Shown here: one piece after another, positions 1 to 12,600 of the stretch
How positions within the stretch are numbered: position 1 is the stretch's first letter
Layout: each line of letters starts with the position of its first letter
Origin: Poronia punctata
Taxonomy: Eukaryota > Ascomycota > Sordariomycetes > Xylariales > Xylariaceae
Assembly (NCBI GenBank): GCA_022579005.1
Contig: MU401750.1
Span: 1-40,010 of the forward strand
DNA length: 40,010 bases
Reading direction: 5' to 3'
Made by a program: the position numbers and the translations under genes
The notes under the pieces: generated by a model
Databases searched by the model: none
What the model saw: the letters and a program-made list of their open reading frames with translations, nothing else
Told to the model about the DNA's origin: nothing

Positions 1-3000
1 ATATATATATATATATAATATATATAAATAATTAAATATATAATATTATTTTAATATTAAACTTATATATTACTTATAAAATACTTTTTTAAAAAGTATA
101 AATAAAAGCTTTTAATATAATTATACTAAAAAATTAGCATATAAGCAGCATATTTACAGCATATACTAATAATATTTAAAAATATAGCGTTAAAAATTAA
201 TTAAAAGTTTTATATTAGTTAAATATATATATATTATAATAATATTTATATTACCTATACTTTGCTTATATTATAAGTATATTATATATATGCTATGCTT
301 AAGTATAGCTATGTTTTATATTTAAAGCATAAGTAAAATATATAAGTAGCATACTTGCAGCATATGCTAATAATGTTTAAAAACATAGCATTAAAAATTA
401 ATTAAAAGTTTTATATTAGTTAAAAACATATATATTATAACAATATTTATATTACTTATACTTTATTTATATTATAAATATATTATATATATATTATGCT
501 TAAGTATAGCTATATTTTATATTTAAAGTATAAGTAAAATATATAAGTAGCATACTTTTAGCATATGCTTATAATTATTTAATATATAGTATAAAAACTT
601 AATTAAACGCTTTATAGTAATTAAAAATAAATATTTTAAAAGTACTTATTTTATTTATAATTTGCTTATATTATAAGCAAACTATAAGTATGCTATATAT
701 ATATTATATTTATATATTATAATATATATACTTATAATATAAGCATAATATAAGCACAGCATATATATTATTTATTTTATTACTATATTTAAATATTTTA
801 TTTAAATTATTTAATTTTTTTAAAATAATTTAATTAAACTTTTATAGTTATATATATATACTAAGCTTATACTTTAGTTTAAATAGCTTTTTTTAAGTTT
901 TAAAGCTTTATAATTATTTTTTATACTTTTAAGTTATTTTTTAATATAGCTTATATTTATAACTTTGCTTTATACCTAGCCTTTGCTTAGTATAAGCGCT
1001 TTGCTATTTTAGCTTTTTTTTAAGCTATTATAGCTTTAATATTTGCTTAAGCTATTAAAATATTATTTTTTTACACTTTTTTAATAAAAACAAAATAGTT
1101 GCTTAAGTATATACTATACTAATAGCTTAGCTAAATATTAATAACTAAGCTATATTTAGTTATAGTATATATTAAATATATAAAAAAGCTAAAAGGTTTT
1201 AGCTAACTATTAGTTACTATATTAAAATAAAAAATATAAAATAATTAAAAAAAACTAATATTTAATTATAAAGCTAGTTAATATATAGCTAGTATATAAT
1301 AATATAATAGTAAGCTTAATAATAAAAAATTTAATAATTTACTATATATACTTTATATAAGCATACTTCTAAGTAAGTTAAAAGCTTTTAATAATAACTT
1401 ATTATTAAATTCTACTAAATTAATATTTAAGTTAGCTGCTTTTATAAGTATATGCTTATTATTTACTTACTTATATAAGTTTTAAAAGTTAAATAGCAAT
1501 ATTAAATATTTTAGCTTATACTTAGCTTATAATTATAAATATATATTATTTTGCTTAATATTTTAAGCTAATTAGTTTATTTTTTTTACTAACTTTTAAT
1601 ACTATTTAGTATTATATATTTTTTGCTATATATACTTAGTATTAAAAGCATATTAATATATTTATAAATTAAATATATTAGCATATAAGTAATATAAATA
1701 TAGCATATACTAGGTTTATATATATATTATAATATTGCTACTAAAAATATTTACTATTAACTTATATTTTAATTATATATAAAATATAGCTTTTTAATAA
1801 TATTATTATTTTTGTATATAAATAACTTAGCTATTAATAATACTTTAAATTTGCTAGCTATAAAGTTAGCAATAATTTAATTAGCATTTTTATTTTTAAA
1901 CTAAAATTAAAGTTTAAAAAATTAATTATATAAAGTTTATAAATATATAATATATACTGCTTTTATGCTTAAACTTTATAAAACATAAAACTAATAAATA
2001 ACTAAATAAACTAAAAACTTTTTTTAAAAGTTATACTTAATATATATTTAGCAAAAAATAAGCAAATATTATAAATACTTTTACTATATATATATAAAGT
2101 TTAATATTTAAAAGTATATATTAAACTTTATAAACAAGTTAGCTATAATATAAAATATGTTTATATATTAAGTAAATATATACTATATACTTATTTATTA
2201 TTTATATTATATATAATATATTATATTATATTAAAGCTACTAATAATATAGTACTAAGTAATAAGCTAGCTAAATAGCTTGCTTATAACTTTAAAAATTA
2301 ACTTAAATATTTAAGCATATATTAGCTATATATTAGTTATTATAATAATATAAATATAACTTTTAGCACTTAATATAATAAATTAATAAAAATAAAATAT
2401 ATATTTTATAAATAATAAATATACGCTACTTTTTTTAGTTTTAACTTATAATAATAAATATATTTAGCTTGCTATAAATAATTTTAAATATTATATTTAT
2501 TTATAAATATAGCTAGCATATAAAAATAATAGCTTAAGCTTATATATAGTATATAATAATATAGTTATTATTTTTTAATTAGTTTATATACTAAATAAAC
2601 GTTTTAAACTTTAAACAATAAAAATTAAAATAATACTTTTAAATTATGCTTAGTATATAGTTAATATATATTTTATAAATATAATATATAAAGCAAAAGT
2701 TTATTTATACTTTTAAACTATAACTTATTAAAATATTAAAATAGCTTTTTTATATATAATATATATGCTATATAGTTATAATAGTTTATGCTTTATATAA
2801 GCTTTATAAGCAAGCTTATACTATATTATTAAAATAATAGTTAAATATAAAAAGCATACTAAATAGTAGCTAAAATTAAATTATTAATATATATACAATA
2901 TAAGTATAGCATATATATTATATACTTAATATTTTACTTAGTATATTTATTTTTTAAATTATAATTTATAAGTTTTTTTATAATTATTGCAATATTTTAT

Positions 3001-4840
3001 TTAAAAAAAAAAGTAGTTATAAGGTTTTTTTATAATAAATATAATATATAATATATATATAATATTTTATAAAATATATATATTAAGCTAAGTAAAATAT
3101 ATTAAAAATAAAATAACTTTACTAGGTTTTTATAAATAATTATATGCTATATATACTTAGCTTAAGCAATTATAAGTAAAGCAAAGCTTAAAATAACTTA
3201 TAACAATACTTTTAACGTTTTTGCTTATTACTAACATATATATATTACTTTTGCTTTTATATAAAATATATTTTATATATACTTTTTAAATACTTAATAT
3301 TAATAGCTTTAATTATTAATAAATACTTAATAAAATACTAATTATTTAAATTAGTTTAATATAAATAACTAATTTAAAGTTACTATATTTTATTAGCATA
3401 TATAAAGCATATATAAAATAAAAGCAAAATATAAAACTTACTTTAAACTTATTACTATATATAGTAAAGTTAACTTTATTATATATTTTATTATATATAT
3501 TTAGTATAATATATTTTATAATATAAGTATTTTAAGCTTTTTTAAAAGCAAAATAAAACCTAATTAAAGTTAGTATATATAATATATATATAAAGCATAT
3601 ATTTATTATATTTTTTAATATTATTTTAAATAGCTATAAATAATATTATATATATAAAAAGCTTACTACTTTGTTTTTATAATTTAAATATTTTATATAA
3701 TAAAATTTTGCTAGTTTTATAATATATAAAGTTTTTATAAAAGTATTAGTAATAGCTAATACTAAAACATTTATATTTTTAGTACTAGCATATATACTTA
3801 ACGTTTTTATATTTGCTTTATATATAGTTAGCATATAGTTAGCTTATATTATATATAAGCTTAAAATAAAAAAATAATATAAACTTATAATATATTAAAA
3901 TATAAAATATTAACTTTAGCTAACTTATAAGTTAAATATTAAACTTAAACTATATTAGCATATATTATATATATATATATAAGTTTTATACTTTAAATAT
4001 TTTATTTTATATAAATTTATAAATTTAAGCTATATTTATATACTTAATATTTACTATAAAACTATTTTTTAACTAAATAAAATATATTATTTTATTTATA
4101 AATATATTAAAATATAGTAATATAAAGTAATAATTTTTTATATAATAAAATAATACTTTATTAAAGCTATAGTAGCTTATAATAAGTTTAAATACTTAAA
4201 TAGTTTTTTATATAGCTTATTAATATTTATTAAATATATATTTTAAAAATTTAAATAAATATAAAGTTAAAGCTTAGTACGCTTATAAAATTAAAATTAT
4301 TTATTATTAAAAGTTAATTACTAATATAAAGCATAAACTTTATATTGTTTTTTTATTATTATTTAATTTTATTAAGTTAACTAATAATAGCAATTATACT
4401 AAAGCTTAGCTAGCTATTATAACTAATATAATATAAGCTTATAGCTAAAATTAATATATTATTAGCATATATATAGCTTTTATTTATATTTATATTATTT
4501 AATAACTTAGTTACTTTAATATTAAGCTATTATAAAAATTATAATTTAAAATAGCTAACATTATAAAAACCTACTAAACTATATTATATATATATATAAT
4601 TTAAGTTAGTTAGCAGCTATATATACTATATATACTTTATATATACTAAGCGTTTTTATAATAATTAATTAATTAAATATTTAAAGCAACGTTTAGTTTA
4701 TATATGCTAAGCATATATATAATAGTTTAAAGTTAAAATTTTTTAATATAATAAATTTTTTTTAAAAGTATTAAAATATATAGTATTTATTATAAGCTGC
4801 TATAATTAGCTAGCATAATTTACTAGTACATAAGTAGCGT
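1..4840. repeat. AT-rich, RIP-like gene-free block
   Basis: This stretch is almost entirely A and T. TA dinucleotides dominate, CG is nearly absent, and the few G/C bases sit mostly in AGC/GCT contexts. Reading frames are closed every few tens of codons; the longest ATG frame is 62 codons (3646-3834, minus) and has AT-driven composition. Such DNA in ascomycetes is normally ancient transposon sequence mutated by RIP (C to T in CpA). No transposon domain can be read any more. The change to ordinary composition is abrupt, between about 4830 and 4860. The RIP origin is inferred from composition; the composition and absence of genes are seen directly. Confidence 0.9.
141..745. repeat. 201-bp tandem repeat, about three copies
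   Basis: Copy 1 starts at 141, copy 2 at 342 and copy 3 at 543, a constant period of 201 bp. Copies 1 and 2 match along their whole length, for example the landmark GCATATRCTAATAAT, then TTAAAAATTAATTAAAAG, then GCTTAAGTATAGCTAT. Copy 3 matches well for roughly its first 100 bp and then diverges, so its right boundary at about 745 is approximate. Differences between copies 1 and 2 include several G/A and C/T changes. The repeat lies inside the AT-rich block. Confidence 0.8.
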
Positions 4841-5107
4841 ATTTTTTAACCCCTTTAGAGTTACTAGTGCTAAGCCAGACTAGCGCAGTTTTTAAACCTT
4901 GCCGAGCTTTTAGTTACCCCCCGTAACCTACAACCCGGGTACCTGCTAGGTACCTAACGCAAGGAACAAGGATCATGGGGAAGAAAAAAATATTGGTTCA
5001 AACGGCCCATATGAAAAAAACACACTCGTAGCAGCATCTCCTAACAGCACATTCATCAGGCGGGGTAAACAACTCTTAAATTTTAAGAGTGTCTACTGCT
5101 AATAAGA
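4841..5107 (+). promoter_or_regulatory. IPI3 upstream region
   Basis: This 267-bp stretch of ordinary base composition separates the AT-rich block from the IPI3 start codon. It must carry the IPI3 promoter and 5' leader unless these reach into the AT-rich block. It contains a GGTACC-rich segment around 4936-4955 and a short self-complementary CTCTTAAATTTTAAGAG just before the start (about 5071-5087). I recognise no TATA box or defined binding site. Confidence 0.4.
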
Positions 5108-6501
5108 ATGTTAACTGAATCTTATTTTGTTTCGGTCTCCGGAGCACCGTTATCCAACAACACGGCCATCCCCAAAGACGCTGGCATATATGAACACACT
5201 CTTCATCCTAGCCATGCAACGACGGCCATTCTCAAAAAGAGCTCTGCTCCAACCAGTGGCCTGGCAGTGAGCGATACTCATGTCTTCGCCGCCCAACAGG
5301 ACAAATCTACTGTTCATGTTTATGCAAGGCCCAAAGGCAACCAAGAAGCTGTCGTTACTTTTTCCGAGCGCATCCGCAGCATCGAGCTCCGGCATGATGT
5401 ACTCTTCCTCGGCACTCAGGAGGGACGACTCATTGTTTGGGAAGTATGTACATCTCCTTATATCCCCTTGTCGGCCGACTACGAGGCTGGAGAAGTACTG
5501 ATCGTTGGAATGTATAGTTTTGCACGGGAAGGCAGGTCACCACACCCCCATGCCATGTTCAGGCCATAACCTGCATAGCTACCACACCTCTTCATGTACT
5601 TACAGGCTCTGATGACTCCAATGTCCATGTCTGGTCTCTCGCTCGCTTACTGGAGCTCGATTCAACCATTGAACATGAACCGCTGGAGACGCTGTCGGAC
5701 CATAGAGCCGCCGTCACGTCCCTCGTGGTATCCCAGAGCGTGAACCCCGATACGAATGTCTGCATCACGGCGAGTAAAGATAAATCCTGTATTATTTGGA
5801 ACTACCAACTCGGAATCCCCCTTCGCACGGTGCTGTTCCCAAGTGTCCCCATCTCGCTCGCTCTGGACCCTTGCACCCGTGCGTTCTACGCCTCGACCGA
5901 GGATTGTTCACTCTTCGCCGTCGAGCTGTTCGGTGAAGGAGCCTTATTTGGCCATCAAAGTGGCCAAGAAGGACCAACAGCGACGCAGGCACCCCCGGCA
6001 TTTGGTGCGGCACCTCAAGAAGCCGGGCCGGCTACCTGTCTTGGTTTGAACTACGACGGAACTATCTTGTTATCAGGACACCCCCAGGGACAGGTGCGAC
6101 GATGGGACCTCAGCAACAGGGCGGACTCGACAGAGCTCGCAAGTTTAAACGCCGCCATTACCAATATTGCATTTGTCTCACCATTTCCTGAGCCGAGATC
6201 CAGTCGGCCTATAACAGTGGTGAAGCCATTCCTGGGGAGCCGTAGCTACAACTTCGTTTCCCAAATCGAAACCGACGTATTGAAGGAAACGCGGTTCTCC
6301 AAGATGCTTGAAACAAATGGCGTACCGCAGGACGTGATGGAGCAGGCTATCCTCGCCTTTCAAGAGCCCGTCAGCAACACGGCCGGTGATGCTGAGCTCC
6401 AAAAAGAAAACGAGGAGCTGTGGCAGATAATTAACGAGCAACGCGCTCTTCAGAAGAAGACACTAGAGCGATACGTTGAAGTTACATCCACAAACCAGTG
6501 A
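5108..6501 (+). CDS. IPI3: Ipi3, WD40 subunit of the Rix1 pre-60S ribosome assembly complex
   Basis: Two exons, 5108-5443 and 5518-6501, flank a 74-bp phase-0 intron (GTATGT...TATAG) and encode 439 residues. Splicing joins the VWE of exon 1 to FCTGRQV in exon 2, restoring the continuous WD40 sequence expected of fungal Ipi3. WD-type repeats are visible, for example SDDSNVHVW ending near residue 151 and SKDKSCIIW ending near 206. The C-terminal 35 residues form a charged coiled coil (ENEELWQIINEQR, about 405-433) typical of Ipi3. In yeast, Ipi3 acts with Rix1 and Ipi1 in the nucleoplasm, in ITS2 processing and export competence of pre-60S particles. Family membership is confident from conserved blocks; function is by homology. 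The gene is convergent with RSR1 and unusually close to an AT-rich block. Confidence 0.93.
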
Positions 6502-8553
6502 GGATAAGCCGTCTGCATAAGCCGTGCAGCATCCTCGGCTCCAGCAGCTACTTGCAGACCGTGGGGGTTTAGATTCCGAAAAAGAACGACGTGTCTACTC
6601 GGAGTCTCTAAGCTACCTACTTACTTGAAGAGTAGGGGTTGTGTAGGCGCCCAGCAAAGGAGACCCGTCCCGCCCATCCCCCACGCCGCGCCGCGCCGCA
6701 ACGGTAACACAAGTGGGACTCCAACTCTATTACCGGTGCAGAAGCTTGGATAGGTAGTATCATTGGATCCTCGATCCACCAAGCCCCCAAAGACTACTCG
6801 GGCATACCAAAGGTTGGCTTTTCCTTCACTTTGGGATCAACGGACATATAAGCATGCCAGGATTCGAGGGAGCTATGACTTGCTAGGTCTCGACTCCTGT
6901 TGGTAATTAAGCAACGCATCACAGGAAGATGGAAATTGCAAATGAGTCGACGTTTGACAGCTGGCTTATGATTGAAATAAAAAAGAGCCACTGATGTCAC
7001 ATAAAAAAACTCATCTACCTCGGGACAAGAAATGAAAAGCCAAAGAAAATGACTAGCAAAAGGAAGTGGAAGAAGAGAAAATACATGTGATTGCGCGCAT
7101 CGGCAGATATCCTATTGGGGACAAAATGGACGTTTTCCGTTTTCCGCTTTCCGCTTTCCCGCCTCTTCAGCACTGGGCTGGTGCAGAATATATGGAAGTC
7201 GAGACGGTGAGGCTCGGCCAATCGCAGTCAGCTGTCATCCGGCTCGGAAACCGGGTTGGTTACCCTGAAACAACTCGTCTATGCAGTCAGTATCAAAAGA
7301 AGAGCCAACCAACCAACCAACCAAAAAGGTCTTGGGGGTATGAAATAAAATAAAATAAAATAAATCAAAATGTTGTTTATGGACCGACTTTGGCAATGTA
7401 CTCGCACTCACTCACCCACCCACTCACTCAGTCACCACGACAACAAACATTCAAACACAAACCCTCCCATTATCAAGAACTAGGTGATCGCGGGCAAAGA
7501 ACAATCAGGCTTACTAAGAAAAAGAAGAAGAAGAAAAAGACTAGGTAGGTATATTACAAACGTACCTTATACAGGTAACCTACCTAGGTTACCTGTATAC
7601 GTTTTTACCTATGTAGGTACCTGTCCAATCATACTAGTAAACACCACCCTTCCCTTCCTGCCTCAAAACCTACCTCTTCCCTAACCTTAACTCGTAAACG
7701 ACCCCGGATTCTGGTATATATACCCCGCTCCCTTTCTTGATCAAATACTTACCTATACCTATAGAATGTGTTATCAAAGTCGTACGTATTACCTTGCCCT
7801 TTTTTTCTCGCTCCCATCTTCAATCTAATCTACATGATACAAACGTGCACTTACTTACATGGCAATTGCTCGGGCCCGGAATGGATGGTCAATTTGTGCC
7901 ACCCCCACCGAATCCGGTCCAAAATCAAGTCCTTCATCGCGCTGTGTGGGCATGTAATCAATGTTAAACGCTACCTAGATTGGCCCGTACCAAATAGCCG
8001 TTGTTTGATAGCGTAGTGTAAAGCAATCCTTGCTATTAGATAGTAGATTTTACTTGTTAACAACAAAAATATTATCGTATTTTGCTCGTCTTCAAAAATT
8101 AACACACGTACTCTGACAACTAGAACCGGACTGAACATAAAATATATACTCTCGTCCGGTGACATGAGACACTGTAGATAATCTCGGTTCGTACGTGGTT
8201 CCGATGCCAAGGGTATATATGGACTATACTGTAAATTCCTCGCTAACAGGTACTCTAGAGTCCTTCGTCTAGCTGCGCTTTTATGAAATGAACCCATCAA
8301 AACCCGGAGAATCTTGTGGTATTCCATCTTTACACCATCCATACGTCCTCTCGTCCCAAATGCTCGGTTTGCGCGGGGCTTCACAATTTCCATAATCGGG
8401 TCTTCGTCAAACGTAATACTCATCAGTCCTTCGTTACTTGACCGACTATGTTTTCGAGGCTGAGGATGCTTTCTCCCCAAAATTGTATGCTTTGCCCTCT
8501 GAACATGTATCCCCTTTCGCATATAACAGGCAGAGATGAGCGTGCTGCATTGG
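6502..8553. other. Convergent intergenic region between IPI3 and RSR1
   Basis: Both flanking genes point into this 2.05-kb stretch, so it should hold their 3' UTRs and terminators. Visible content: a CCAACCAACCAACCAACC run near 7305-7322, an (AAAAT)n run near 7344-7364, several AGGTAGGTA/TACCTACCT motifs, and a large hairpin at 7558-7604 (listed separately). No recognisable coding sequence. A long minus-strand open frame (7971-8699) overlaps RSR1 exon 8 in another frame and has no recognisable domain. Confidence 0.6.
7558..7604. repeat. Near-perfect inverted repeat (hairpin)
   Basis: The left arm is AAACGTA plus TACAGGTAACCTA, interrupted by a 5-nt insertion (CCTTA). The right arm TAGGTTACCTGTATACGTTT is its reverse complement, with a 2-nt centre (CC at 7583-7584). 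The stem is 20 bp if the insertion bulges out. It lies in the IPI3/RSR1 convergent spacer and includes the ACCTAGGT-type motif common throughout the intergenic DNA. A terminator or processing role is possible but not shown. Confidence 0.7.
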
Positions 8554-9699
8554 TTATAATATGATACATACAGGTCGGCGATGGGCACCCCGGCGGGCGG
8601 GGTTGCGGTGTCTGCGCCCCTTGTGATCTGAAGTGTTGTCGTCCCGTGTGTCGCCCAAGAAGTCGTCTTTCCGGAACATTTGTCGGCACAAATCAACAAA
8701 GACCTCTTCTACATTGGCTGTTGTACCATGTTAGCCCGGCGCTTGGCTGTACACTCGAGGGTGACGGTGATTGGGCCTACTCTTTGTGCGCGCACTGGTC
8801 TCGTAATACGGTGCACCCCATTTTCGTGAAACTTCGAACCCTCGGGCCCGTGGCACAGCCCGTTGGTCTTCAAGATCTGCTTTGTTGCCGCAGATGACTA
8901 TCGGCACATTCTCGTCGTCTTTGATCCGAGTGATCTCTTCGCGAAGCCGGATGATGTCATTCAGGGACGACGGTGAGGTGATACTAAAAACCAGAAGGAA
9001 ACCCTGGCCTGTCTTCATGTACAGGTCCCTCATGGCAACTGGAATCGGGTCAACGGAGGCTCCGAGAAGCGAAATGATGCGGCGAAACTAACCAAACTGG
9101 TCAGTCCCTGCAGTGTCCAAACTGTCTCTGGGCGTCAGTCTCGTGGCGCAGTAACATCGTCGACTGTGGCTTACATCTCCAGGACCACCTGGCGTGACTG
9201 TAGAATATAGGGTCAGCTGATTTAGACAGAGCGGTTCTATTCCGGCCCGAGACCGTGGTAGGTCGGTTCGGTACACTTACGTCGATAGTCATTTGGGTTC
9301 TGTAAGAATCCTCAATGGTCGGATCATAGCTCTCGATCCACTCGTCGTGTACAAACTGTGCTATAAATTACCACTGCCATCAGCAAGGGAGCTCCTGGCC
9401 ATTTCTGCTGACAATTGCGAAATTGGTAGTTTCCGTTCGCGGTAAGGAACCAACGCGTATATCATACCTGTGAGGCAACTTTTACCAACCCCACCTTGAG
9501 TCCCTTGTTAGTAAATATGCGGTCTCAAGTTTACATCAGAAACTCACCCGATCCCAGCACTACGACATGATACTCGCGGCTAATTGCGTGGGCGAATGTC
9601 AGTAAACCGAGTTAACCACCGGCAAAGGGGAACATGGCAAGGATTGATGGCATGTACGAACACTGGCGAATACTGCTGACGCCCGTGCCTGTGCGGCAT
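8554..9699 (-). CDS. RSR1: Rap1/Rsr1-type Ras-family small GTPase
   Basis: Eight exons (9699-9674, 9579-9548, 9494-9468, 9360-9281, 9197-9175, 9121-9093, 9038-8781, 8717-8554) give 212 residues with all phases consistent. G-box motifs appear in order: P-loop GSGGVGKS (18-25), effector YDPTIEDSY (40-48), DTAGTD (65-70), NKAD (124-127) and ETSA (152-155). Thr69, where Ras has Gln61, is the Rap hallmark. The tail is Arg/Lys-rich and ends in CIIL, a CaaX box with Leu that predicts geranylgeranylation and membrane anchoring. In yeast, Rsr1/Bud1 links cortical landmarks to Cdc24-Cdc42; filamentous orthologues (krev-1/RSR1) act in hyphal polarity. The eight-residue first exon (MPHRHGRQ) is the least certain part, chosen for phase and a GTATTC donor. 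The other junctions are well fixed by conserved sequence. Exons of 23-32 nt make automated prediction error-prone. Confidence 0.92.
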
Positions 9700-12600
9700 G
9701 GCTTCGGCTTGACTCCGTGCTCGCGAGTGTAGTGTCGACAGTTGGCGTCGAACTACAAATCTTCATACGGTGGCGCACCCCAAGCAGAATCGGAGTTCTG
9801 AGAGCGGCGGGTATTTGGTAAACGGTCAGCCGATACCGAAGGCACAGCGCCTGCGCCTGGCAAGCAATTAGGCCTTGGCCGGTCCTTGGCCGAGCCTAAA
9901 GCTAACTACCAGCACACTAACGCTCTGCGTTTGCGCCTTCTGCCGATTGCGCCACGTCGGCGTAAGAACTGCGATCGAAATGCCTCTCAAAGAGGAGCAA
10001 TCAATTCCTGGTCAGGTATTCCAACGAGCTCGTAGAGCTGCAATAAGAATTTCGTTCACCAGTAGTGGGATCCGGGTTCGCCCTTGGCGTCGGCTCTGAC
10101 TCTTGCACGACCCGACGGTAGCCTAGGTACGTATAGATAAATCAATGCAGCGTATGCACAGTCCCGGGGGATACTCGAAGGCGAAGTCTTATTTTCGCTG
10201 GCTTCTAGGAGGTAGGATGAATGTAGCCAATGATAAGAAGGCGCGCCGAAAGGAATTGACCTGGTTGTTTTCTGTAAGAGAGAAGGAGCGATTAAGAATA
10301 AATGTCCGAGGAAGGAAACGTCCGACAATATGACGTTGCGGGATGGTCAACGGGTTCGACCCTGTGTACTGCTGGCGCGGGCCCTGTCTGATACCTAATG
10401 GCTGAGGCTCTATACCTTTGCCTTGGAACCGAATTTCTTCCCATCTGACAGCTGTCTGGATTTTTTCTTGATGACGTGAACCAAAGGCCCCCTGGTCGTC
10501 TAACACGCTGAGGTCGCCCGTACAAGTCCGTGCGTTGCTTAAGAACGTTTTGATACAAGTACAGAAAAATAAGTGCATATAATAAAGCGAACTGGATCGA
10601 ATTTGAGGCCCTTGCAATCTCGGCACCGTCAATATACTTTTGGGGGATAGAAGAAATGCGTAAGCAGGATGGCAAACTTTTCAAGCTCCAGGATAAATTA
10701 CTATGGCATTGCGACTAGGGGGTAGATTAAACTATAGTGGAAGAAGATGGTGATGAGGGGGGATAAAGGCAATCGGAAATCCGGGGAACTTCCAGGTATT
10801 AATTGCTCCTTGGTACGTGTACATACTTGTAGACAGGTCACCTGCGTGCGGGTGCGGTACAGGCTCCCTACCTCCTTATGGATTATGGAATGGAATGGCG
10901 CGGTATGGTGCGGTGCGGTGCTGCATATGGTGTATGCACGTACCTGCCACTGCCAACATTCCCTCGCACATAAACTTGGGAGATAGGTACACGTACACCA
11001 TATAATCTTGTACAATGATATGGTTTGATCTTCCCAAGATCACTATGTTATTTCCGAATGCATATTTGGGGCAGCAAATAGCAAACAGGTTAGAAACAAA
11101 CACCAAAGTAGTAAAGATAAAGATAAAATGCGCTTACAGAGAGCAGAGGAGGAAATTTATAATAAAAAAATGCGTAGGCTCTCCCCCCTTGGGAATATGG
11201 CACTTTCTTATCGGTAAATCTATCAAGAACCCTACTAATATATATGTGCGTCGACATGGGCTAAGATGGAGTATGTATGCATATGGCATAAGGTATGTTA
11301 AGTACCTATCGCCGGGAACCCCCCAAAAACGCAGTGTCGTACAGTAACTACCTACATGCAGACTACAAAATACCTTTTTATCCCCTCGTGATAGCTTCAC
11401 ACTACCAATTAGTAGTACGTTATACAATGTACGTACTCGTATATACTATCTTCGTTTTTCTATATGCAAGTACCTGGATCTGTTACTTGATCTGTTTGTG
11501 ACCACCGGTGGTTTGTGACTGCTGAGTCCCGTCTTCTTATGTTCCGACTGCCCTTATCGGATCATAGAAACGTATGGTCCTCTGGAAGCTGCGTCTGGCA
11601 TCGGCTGAGGGTGCATTGCAGCAAACTCTTTGCTCGTAACATGTGGAAGTCGCAACAAAGCAATTAGGTTAGGTCCTTGCAGCACTCAGTTACAGCCGTG
11701 CTAGCGGCCTCGCAGTCCACTAGCCTACAAGGTTCTTGCGCAGTGTGGACGTATAGGTTTCCTGTAGAGGTGTAGGTAGGTAGGTTAGTACGTATGCGGC
11801 TAGTAGACCTTACTAGAAGAAGGCACCGAGAAGGGATGGCATGAGAAGCCCGAAAAGGCCCGCCCTCTCCCCCTCCCGACCAAATGACAACAGCCCCGCT
11901 ACCAAGAACAGGTTCCTCCCCGCCCAAGTCCCCTTCTCCTTGACAGCGGCGCATCCAAACGCACCAGATCTCTACCCAATTTATACATCTGTTTCCGTCT
12001 GTGCAGCCGATAATAAGTAAGAGTAGGTATATACTAACCTTGCCTTGGTTACCGAGCGAGGAACCTCTAAGAATTAAGTTAGTGGATTGCCCATCAAGAC
12101 GGAGATGCACACAATCCCAGCTTGACGCGACTTGGCTGGGTGCTGGTATGGATCCCTACCTACATAAATTCAATCAATGGGGATAGAGATAGATGTCGGC
12201 CGAAAGGTATGCCTACTTACCTACTTACCAAAGAGTCGATTCGCGCTTCCGATTAACCTATGGTTAGGGTTCTTGCCTCCGGTGGTTGTATCTTCTGTGT
12301 TGGGCTACAGTCACAAACTCACATTACCCAGTGTAATACTTTTTAAGCTGCACCATTCATCAACGACATTCATTTCCCATGATGCTAGCCAATCGCTGGG
12401 CGCAATGACGACCCGAGAATTAAATCAGGCGGCTAGGCATTGTTACGCTGGGCAAGGTTTGCAACAATGAGGCACTCTGGGAGCACAGCATCCTCGGTGT
12501 TTGGTCCGGCCATCCAGTCTGTCATCGTGGATTTCGTCATGGTCCGTTTCGGTCCGGCCTTGTTGCGCATTCTTCCTATATGCTCCAACTCGGCATCTTG

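Noticed and set aside
3646..3834. A 62-codon frame in the AT-rich block
   Set aside because: Composition is dictated by AT richness (Ile, Lys, Tyr, Asn) and no support for coding exists.
7971..8699. A 242-codon minus-strand open frame overlapping RSR1 exon 8
   Set aside because: Its first part reads RSR1 exon 8 in another frame and the remainder lies in the 3' flank. It has no recognisable domain, and RSR1 itself ends cleanly at CIIL inside it.
10340..10365. A GGTTCGACC sequence resembling a tRNA T-arm/B-box
   Set aside because: The flanking bases do not form a T-arm stem, and I find no matching acceptor, D-arm or anticodon arm nearby.
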